DNA from: Pegea sp. RAD2-039 | Lineage: Eukaryota; Chordata; Thaliacea; Salpida; Salpidae | Direction: 5' to 3' | Length of the DNA stretch: 64,000 bases | Assembly (NCBI GenBank): GCA_034620365.1 | Contig: JAQGEQ010000367.1 | Coordinates: 1-64,000, forward strand | In this document: positions 56,576 through 64,000 of the stretch, one piece after another | Position numbering within the stretch: position 1 is the stretch's first letter | How the letters are laid out: every line of letters starts with the position of its first letter | Made by a program: the position numbers and the translations under genes | The notes under the pieces: model-generated | Seen by the model: only the letters and a program-made list of their open reading frames with translations | Told to the model about the DNA's origin: nothing | The model's database searches: none

Positions 56576-58560
56576 TTAAGATCCCTCATTTCAATTTTGA
56601 ATCTATTTGAAAATTTATTTTAATAAATTGAAAATAAAATAAGATGTTTCATCTTAATATGTTCTTATCTTACTTTCATTGGCAAGTCTTTTAAAAGTAT
56701 TTTTATAAATACATTTTTTTTAAACACTGAAGTGAACTTTTTTTAATACTTTTATTCAATTTCATAAACTACTGTTTGTTGTGAAATCTATGGGTTAGCA
56801 AACTTTATCAAATTGCAAAATTATATAAACAAACCAATGCAGCAAAAGAAAATTTAAAACCACCAATGCTAATTTTTTCTAACCATAAAAATGTAAATGA
56901 TTTATAACCTATAAATACTTGTTTAAAACCAAAACTTTGTTTCTAATGAATAAAAAAAAGGTTTCAAAGTCTTTCTTTGATGTGTTCTTCAAATCCTTCG
57001 TGTAATGAAAAATGTGAATTTAACAAGTTTACAAATTTGTTTAATGATTAGTAGATTTTCTGTTAGTCCTTTTCTTATTTAAAAGTTTATATTTTATCTC
57101 AATTTTTTTCTTTGTTTAAATTACTATCACTAAAAACTAGAAGTAATTCAACTCAACACCTTTTACTTAATTTTCATTTTTATTTGGAATTGATAGGAAA
57201 ATAATCCTCAAAACATAAATAATTAAACCACCAGTATAAATAGCGTTAAAACTTATTATTATAGTTGCTTATAATTTATTATAAAATATGATTTTTTTAT
57301 ATTTATTATATATGTTTATATATGTTTTATTTGTTGAGACAAATTTGCAAAGTTTATATTAGATCTTTTATTAATTAGTTTTGCTCAGCATACGTTGTCT
57401 GATAAGATTTACAGAAAACTAATTATCATTTTTATATAAAAAACATCTCATTGAAATTTGTTTTTTAACAGCTAATGACGAAATCTTGTTTAATATATTT
57501 AAACTTTGACTGCTTTATAATTGGTTAAATTTTGTTGTTTGTATAAAGTCAACTGATTTATACAAACAAAACTAAAAATGTAAATAAACATACAAATAAT
57601 TTTAAACTATTTTAAATATTTGTGTAATTACGTAAACAACGTAAGCTATCCTAAAAATATATATTTTAAAATTTTTTAAACTTTTTCTGAACATTTACAA
57701 TTTGTATAAATCATCTTATAGCAGTTTTGCTTAAAATTAATTAGAATATACTTAATTGTTTTTCTTATTAAAGAATATCAAGATATAGAAAATAATTTAG
57801 CTAAGATATTGATTGTAAGTATTAATTTAACTGTGTAAAAGCTGTTTAATGTAAGAAGAAACTGTTTGATTACAATTTTGAAAATGGTCTTATCAGCATA
57901 AGACAAACGAAATCAACAATAATAATTTTCTGTTGATTCTAAAAATTTTAAGACATAAGCTTCATTACAATAGTAAAAATATTGTAGTTTCTTTAGTAAT
58001 AATTTCTTTTTAATTTTATGCAATAACTTTAATTAGATGGATATTTTAATATTATAGGAAATTGCTTTAATTTTACAAAACTAAATCCTAATGTTTCTAA
58101 TATTACATTAACTGAGTTAATTTAGATAATTATTTTTAAATGCTTAGTCTATCTTACTAATTTTCTTGTAATATTTAAGATATTTAGTATAAAGCTACAG
58201 TATTTATTTTTCAATTATGTAAATTATTATCATTAACTTTGTTCAGGATCAATATTTTCTGCTTATTTTTTAATCTTTTATTTGATTTATGAAGTTAAAT
58301 ATCTCTAAATTAAGAGCATTATTCTAATTTGAATACAGATAGACTTATAAGCAGTTCTTACTTAGCAAAGGTAATTTGTGATATTTTTATATACTTTTTG
58401 AAGCCTAAGAAATAAACATAATAAAGTTCTAATACCAAATAAGGTCTTTTAGAAAAAATTTATTTTGTTGACAATTATATATAATACAATAAATTAGAAT
58501 ATTTTATCAACTTATTGTTTACAAATTTATTTTAATTTTATATATTTTTTTAATAGAATA
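56576..58560. other. AT-rich intergenic stretch
   Basis: No gene found. The final 60 bases before the receptor contain TATATATAAT (58,478 region) and a pyrimidine-rich tract ending TTTTTTTAATAG four bases before the start codon. This could be the end of a 5-prime-leader intron or a trans-splice acceptor. Confidence 0.4.
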
Positions 58561-59562
58561 ATGACGAATAATTTTTCGGATGGCCATTTATCATATAATC
58601 TAAACTTTACTGAGAGTCAACATCATTTGTTTAAAAACTTATGGGTTCTTCCTCAAATCATTCTTCTTGTTTTATTTGCATCGACTGTCTGTTTGTTGAT
58701 ATCATTCAAGATTTATGAGAAGACAATACGGAATAAAATCCGAAAGGATAAGAAGATACAAATTTTATGGAAGACCCTAAGTATATTACTAAATCTAATT
58801 CTTTTAAAATACATTGTTTCAAACTGTTTTTTGATTATTGGTGTCTTGTATCATGAACATGGTGACTTGTGTGAAGTCTACATTGATATTTTGTATACTT
58901 TAAACAGTCTTTGCTCTTCCTTTGGGTTTAATTTTTTATGGTTAAGAAGTTATATTGTTTATAAGAGTCCTTTCCTAATGGATTTGTACACGCCTACAAT
59001 TAGAATTATCAGCTGGTCAACAATTGTTTTGTATAATGTAAGTATTTGTACTTCAGTTTCTTTAATGTATATGAGAAATAATTACTATATGACTGAATAT
59101 GGATGTTTTGGAACTATAAAAACTTCAATAGCTTCTTTTACAGGACTTGTTGTTAGATTATTTTGTTTCTTTTTCTTATTTGTTCTTTTTGTGTATCCTT
59201 TAAAATCACATATTGATCAACAAAGGCCAATTCAAAAATTATCAAAAAGATGTAATGATAGTAAAAGATTTAACAAGTTGAAAAAAACTATTCGTGATTC
59301 CACAATTACTTCGATTGTAATTTTTACTTCTTGTACTCTTTACTATATTATTTGTGAGATTTGTCTTCCACTATATACTCCCAAAATTTACAAAGTCTTG
59401 TTGCAAGATATTAATATTTTTGTGCTTCTTTGTTCGACTTTCTATACAATATCGGATTACAGATTGGTTGTTCGTAAAGTTTTTTCAAGTAAATCAAAAG
59501 GTCTTATTATCCAAAATCTAACTGATGATCAAACGAGTCAGAACAAAGAATCTAATCTTTAA
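58561..59562 (+). CDS. Seven-helix G-protein-coupled receptor, divergent rhodopsin-like (intronless)
   Basis: 333 residues in one exon from ATG to TAA. Predicted outside N-terminus of about 28 residues with two glycosylation sites (N4-F-S, N15-F-T). Seven hydrophobic helices lie near 29-50, 70-96, 104-128, 148-170, 187-212, 246-269 and 281-301. C104 at the top of helix 3 and C182 in extracellular loop 2 could form the usual disulfide bond. In place of the DRY motif, helix 3 ends FLWLRSY; helix 4 has the expected Trp (SWSTIVL). There is no CWxP in helix 6 and no NPxxY in helix 7, which instead ends FYTISDYRLVVRKVF. The third inner loop is basic (PLKSHIDQQRPIQKLSKR), and a 25-residue polar tail follows. 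This fits a chemosensory-type or orphan receptor from an expanded invertebrate family; the ligand cannot be guessed. Intronless structure is common in such families. The frame is intact, so it is probably functional. Confidence 0.85.
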   Translation: MTNNFSDGHLSYNLNFTESQHHLFKNLWVLPQIILLVLFASTVCLLISFKIYEKTIRNKIRKDKKIQILWKTLSILLNLILLKYIVSNCFLIIGVLYHEHGDLCEVYIDILYTLNSLCSSFGFNFLWLRSYIVYKSPFLMDLYTPTIRIISWSTIVLYNVSICTSVSLMYMRNNYYMTEYGCFGTIKTSIASFTGLVVRLFCFFFLFVLFVYPLKSHIDQQRPIQKLSKRCNDSKRFNKLKKTIRDSTITSIVIFTSCTLYYIICEICLPLYTPKIYKVLLQDINIFVLLCSTFYTISDYRLVVRKVFSSKSKGLIIQNLTDDQTSQNKESNL

Positions 59563-62200
59563 AATCATTTTCTGGCTTCATTAAATAACTTTGATAAATG
59601 AAATTTTTAAAAGAAATCGATTTTTAAAATTTCTGGTTTATTTGTTTTCTTTTCCTACAAATATTTTCTTTATTTTCAAACTCTATTTCTTGTATAAAAA
59701 TATCTTTATTTGTAAAATAACTGTAAATGATGAATTTATTTTGTAAAAACTTATAATTAAAATTATTTAAACTTTTGTGTTTATCTTTCCTAGTTTGTTG
59801 AAAACATTTGGTTTTTAAGATAAAATTTTCACTCATAAAGTTTAATTGAGTTTTAATTTAAAAAATTAAGTAAAAACATTGCTGTGATTTTCATTACTTC
59901 TCTATAATTTTCAATAGTTATTTAGTTTCTTCTTTCTTATTACAAATTAAACAAAATGTAAAATTATATTACAAATAGCATTCTTGTACAACTTACTACG
60001 ACTGGTTTTTCTATACAGTTATTTATAATTTGTTTTTCTTCACATTTTTCAAATATTTTTTTCTGAAAACTTGTATTACAACCTTACATTCATGATCACC
60101 TGTTTTTTAGTTGATAATTTCAAATTTGTTTTTAAAAACTAATTCTGATAACTGTAAAAATCTATAATTGTACTTAATTAGTTTCTTATGAAGTTCAACT
60201 TAAATATTTTCTTCGTTTTATGATTTCTTTTTAAAATTTTGATAAAGCAAATTTATTAAATACTCAGTGATTATTTATCTGATTTGTTTAAAGTATTCTT
60301 CTTCAATATATCTCTAAATGTTTTCTATTCAACTATTATTTTATTTCGTAATCGTTTGTTATATATGTGTAAAGTGCTGAATATATTACCTTTTAATATA
60401 AACTTAATATAAGTTTAATAAAAGCTTATAAAAATTAGATTCTGTTATCTCAGATTTTCTTTCAAAATTTTCTTTCTGTTGAATTATTTTTTTGCAAAAA
60501 TAGAAGTATATTATCAAGAATTTTCTGAATATTTCATCTAGCTTTTAATGATTATTTTTTTCTATAAGGAGAAACATATATTTATAGAAGAATGGATAAT
60601 TTTTATTCATTATCAATTTTATGAGCTTTCCTTCTTGAACAAATAAATATTTTAAACTTTTTCAGTTTCTTAAAGTTATTGTTGAATAAAATTTCTTTAT
60701 ATTTGATCTTTTTTTCTTATTTAAAAATTCTGATTCTACATTATTTTTTTTCAAATATTTAAAAGGAAAAGTTTTTATTTTGTTTATTTTGAACTATTTC
60801 CTTATATAAGGAAGTAAATATTTTACACAAAATATATAAACAAGCATCTTAAACAAAAAAATTATTTTTCATCTTTTTTTGCAAAGAATAAATTTAAATG
60901 CAAATGAATAAAATAAAGAATAAGACTTTATAAACCTGTTTAAAGCTTTAATATTAGAGTTGTCAACTTTTAAATGTTATATAGATTTTAAAATGTTGTA
61001 AAAGTTAGAAGATTACATTAACAATGTTGCCAAATTATTTCTTTGAAATACAAAAAGTATCCGCTAGATGTTGTTAGTGATAAACATCAAATTAAATATT
61101 TACGTAAAAATCTTTAATTTTTAGCGATAAAATTCTAAAGATCTAATTATTGATAAAACATCTATTTATTATAAAAAGTTTATGTTTAAAACTGTTTTCA
61201 AATAAGCTACTCTAGAACTACTGAAAACCAAAAAAATAGTTGTTTGTATAAGTATGTTGACAAATATTTGTTAATCTACATAATTCTGTAAAGTCAAATG
61301 TATTTTTAGATATAATAACCAATATAAAAAGTATGAAGTTTTTATCAGATTTAAGTTTCTGTTTTACAAAACATATTATCTTTTTAAATAATTAAATTAA
61401 CTTAAATTTTTATTTGACTTGCTGAGTCTTTGTTTACTGGATTAAAGGTTTTAAAACAAATTTCAGATAAAAATCGTTGAATAATTTTATTATTAAAAAT
61501 TATTTTATTACTAATAGAAGGTTTTTAACAAAAGTATGTTCTTAGAAAAAAAATTAAAGAAAATTATTGGATAAAATTGCTGTTTTTATCGGACAAATTA
61601 AATGATGAAATAAATAAGAAAATATAAACATCAAATATTCTACTAATTTTTATTTTTGGATAGTTTGAATAATTCTAACTAATCATAATTATTATAAACT
61701 ATCTAAGTTTGCTTTGTGATCCTAATTTTAATCAGATAATTTTCAACAAAAACTCCTAGATAATATGAAAGGGTTTCCTCAAAATACTTTTAAAGAATAA
61801 TTGAAAGACACAAACAAATAATAATCTTTTTAAATTAACAACTGATGGTAATTTGTTTACGTAAACAAAGTACAAGAAAAATAATTAGTTAAGGTATAAG
61901 AAAAATTGTATTCTATTTGTTCTTACATATGATGAAAATTATATACTTTTAAATTCTGTTTATTTATTTATATTGTGACTGTAGATTACAAATCGTACAA
62001 TTATTAAAGCAAACACAACATGATATGACTTTAGAAAACTAAGATAAAATCTCAAATACAACAATTCAATATGAGTGATGTAAATAAATCAGAACACAGT
62101 AAATAAATAAATAAAAATACAACTAAAGAAGTGAATACTTAACAATTAAAATGTCGATTGTATAAAATGTACTGAAATCATAATGTTAAATTTATACTAA
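59563..62200. other. AT-rich intergenic stretch
   Basis: No gene recognised. The minus-strand frame at 59,624-59,836 is Lys/Asn/Phe-rich and directly follows the receptor, so it is more likely 3-prime-leader sequence. Contains one GC-rich core relative at 61,058. Confidence 0.5.
61058..61078 (+). repeat. Distant relative of the GC-rich core (copy 13)
   Basis: TATCCGCTAGATGTTGTTAG resembles the inverted core, with CCGCTAG kept and TGTCGCTG changed to TGTTGTTA. It is the only copy outside the repeat blocks, and its flanks do not match the other copies. Confidence 0.4.
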
Positions 62201-62329
62201 AAAATTACCAATATTTGCGAAAGAAGATTTAGAACCCTTTTAGATGACTTTAATTTATCAAGCAATACCTACAAACTGTTTTTAATAAATTATGGTTTTT
62301 TGGAGCATACTTTGCAACAAGTAAATTAG
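62201..62329 (+). CDS. Possible exon, unidentified
   Basis: A 42-codon stop-free frame reading NICERRFRTLLDDFNLSSNT then YKLFLINYGFLEHTLQQ, ending at a donor-like CAA|GTAAAT (62,321) or at TAG. It is protein-like and less AT-rich than its flanks, but no neighbouring exon was assembled and no family recognised. Confidence 0.2.
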   Translation, partial: KITNICERRFRTLLDDFNLSSNTYKLFLINYGFLEHTLQQVN

Positions 62330-64000
62330 GCAAAGAATCAAAACTATAGAAATCAACTTTTGAAGTTTCAAAACATAAATAATTTTGAAAAATGAAATCT
62401 AATTTTTAGATTTAAATATTTTAATTTAAAAAAAAAAGTTATAAAAAAAGGTTCCTTATTGCAAAAAAATTATTCCTACAATAAATTCAAGCTTTGTCTT
62501 GTCCACTAGTTGATCTGAAAACTTTATAGGATGAAAATATGTGAAAAAAGTGGATTTAGTGAAATGATTCAATTTATTTGGAGTTAATCTGGTATTTTCT
62601 GATCATACCTTCTACTTCCTTTCTATCAAACGACTAGAAAAAGCTGAAAATTTGTGTTTTAATTAATATGATTGCTGATTAAATTTAAATATTACCATTT
62701 TATTTCAAATTAAAACCTAGAAAATGATTCGATCTTAAAAATATAAGTTTTTTTGTCAAAAATGATTTCCTAATTAACAAAAATTATTTAAAATCTTCAA
62801 ATTACTTATATTTTATCTACTTTAGAAAAACAGCAGAAACAATTTTATAATTAAGATTAGTAAATTAGAAATTTTGTAATTAATACAAGAATTAAAAATT
62901 CAAAATTTGTTAACTCAAATCTAAAAACTGAAATAGTAAATGATTTTACAATAAAACTAATAAAGTGGTGATAGCACAAAATAATTAAAATAAATAAAAA
63001 TGTAGAAATCATTTTCAAATTAACCAATCAAAGTTTTAGATTTCAAAATTTCAAAAGGAAAAATTTATGTTTAATTTTATTAAATAAATAATGTTTTTTA
63101 TCAAATTTGTTTATCTAATTTATTGTTTTATACTACATCTAAGAACTTCTTTATTTAGTTTTAGTTCAAAATTTATTACGTAATAGATAAAGTAAAATAT
63201 AAAAAGTAATTGGTAAATTACTGATGACAAAATTGTGGATATAAAACTGTAGAAAATCACGTGACTCAAATTACTAACTAACCAAAAATCTATGATTTAT
63301 AAAGCAAAACTCCAAAAAACTAAAAAACTTAGATTTTGCAAAAAAATTCAGTTTAATTAAACAAATTTTAGTAATTATGTTTAATTACAATAATTAGGTT
63401 TGATAGAAAAATAATTTACTATAAAATAAAATGTAAATCAGCTGTTTTATGACCACTACAAAATGGTTTCGTGAAAATATTACCGAGAAAATCATTGATT
63501 AAAAAATATGTTTATAAAATATACTAACAATATAACACTCTTATAATAAAATATTCCAACAGAATAAAAACCTATTTTTTCGAATTTAAAATTCTAAAAA
63601 AGATTCTTTAAAAATATATCAGTTTAGATTAGTTGATAAAGAAAAGTTTTTTGTCTATAATAGATTTAGTAAGAACACAAAAAACATTTCATAGGTTATG
63701 AAATACAACTTCTTTTATATAAATGATTACAAATCTCTTGTTGTAAACACTGATATCAGTTTTACTTATATAACATTTTTTATTCAAAAATAGCTGTAAA
63801 AGTTTTGGTCATTTATTTTTTGAAGAATCAGGTAGTTAATCTCACTTTTTCAGTTTTTATTTACAAACTGAAGTTTGTTGATTAGCTACTACTGTACTCT
63901 AACCAAAATGCGCTAATCTAAAAATTAAATTTTAAAAACTTGAATTATAGCTCTGAATACAGTATTGCATAGACCAAAACATAAAATGATATTGATAATA
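62330..64000. other. AT-rich stretch to the window end
   Basis: Nothing identified on either strand. Confidence 0.5.

Overview
The window looks like nuclear DNA of an animal with a compact but very AT-rich genome. The evidence is a spliced RNA polymerase II subunit gene (RPB9/POLR2I) with introns of 47, 77 and 651 nt, a eukaryotic tRNA-Pro, a seven-helix receptor with the layout of invertebrate receptors, and a spliced kinase-like gene. I cannot name the species. Coding DNA is sparse, and almost every open frame on the left is a by-product of repeats.

Bases 1-37,734 and 44,816-50,640 are two blocks of one old repeat landscape built from overlapping segmental duplications. The main pairs are 11,680-14,830 with 24,970-28,390; 4,540-7,150 with 45,000-47,620; 13,445-15,420 with 32,100-34,230; 2,260-3,010 with 34,235-34,925; 3,930-4,500 with 36,345-36,970; and 16,860-17,900 with 47,490-48,450. 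The repeats carry no convincing genes. They do carry at least 35 promoter-like units of six sequence families. In most of them an upstream C-AAA box lies about 50-70 bp before a TATA box, and a TTTGTG-type motif begins 24-28 bp (nearly always 27) after the first T of that TATA box. Because this geometry is shared between unrelated families, it is the most interesting feature of the window: it suggests an array of promoters for small or non-coding RNAs, or for small, mostly decayed genes. A second recurring signal is a GC-rich core, GCGACAGCTAGCGG between CAACA and TGTTG arms, present about a dozen times.

Between the two blocks lie a 3.7-kb minisatellite (37,735-41,480; 20-bp unit made of two 10-bp halves, with 130-, 160- and 360-bp higher-order repeats) and then the intact four-exon RPB9 gene on the minus strand (41,618-42,761). 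A small island of the same minisatellite sits at 28,396-28,491, where it interrupts a duplicated unit.

Bases 50,640-64,000 are mostly single-copy: tRNA-Pro(AGG) at 50,670-50,741 (minus), a few short gene-like fragments, a five-exon pseudokinase (54,730-56,010, plus) flanked by two GC-elevated islands of unknown origin, and an intronless 333-residue seven-helix receptor (58,561-59,562, plus). From 59,563 to the end I see no firm gene. No operon-like link between these genes is visible.
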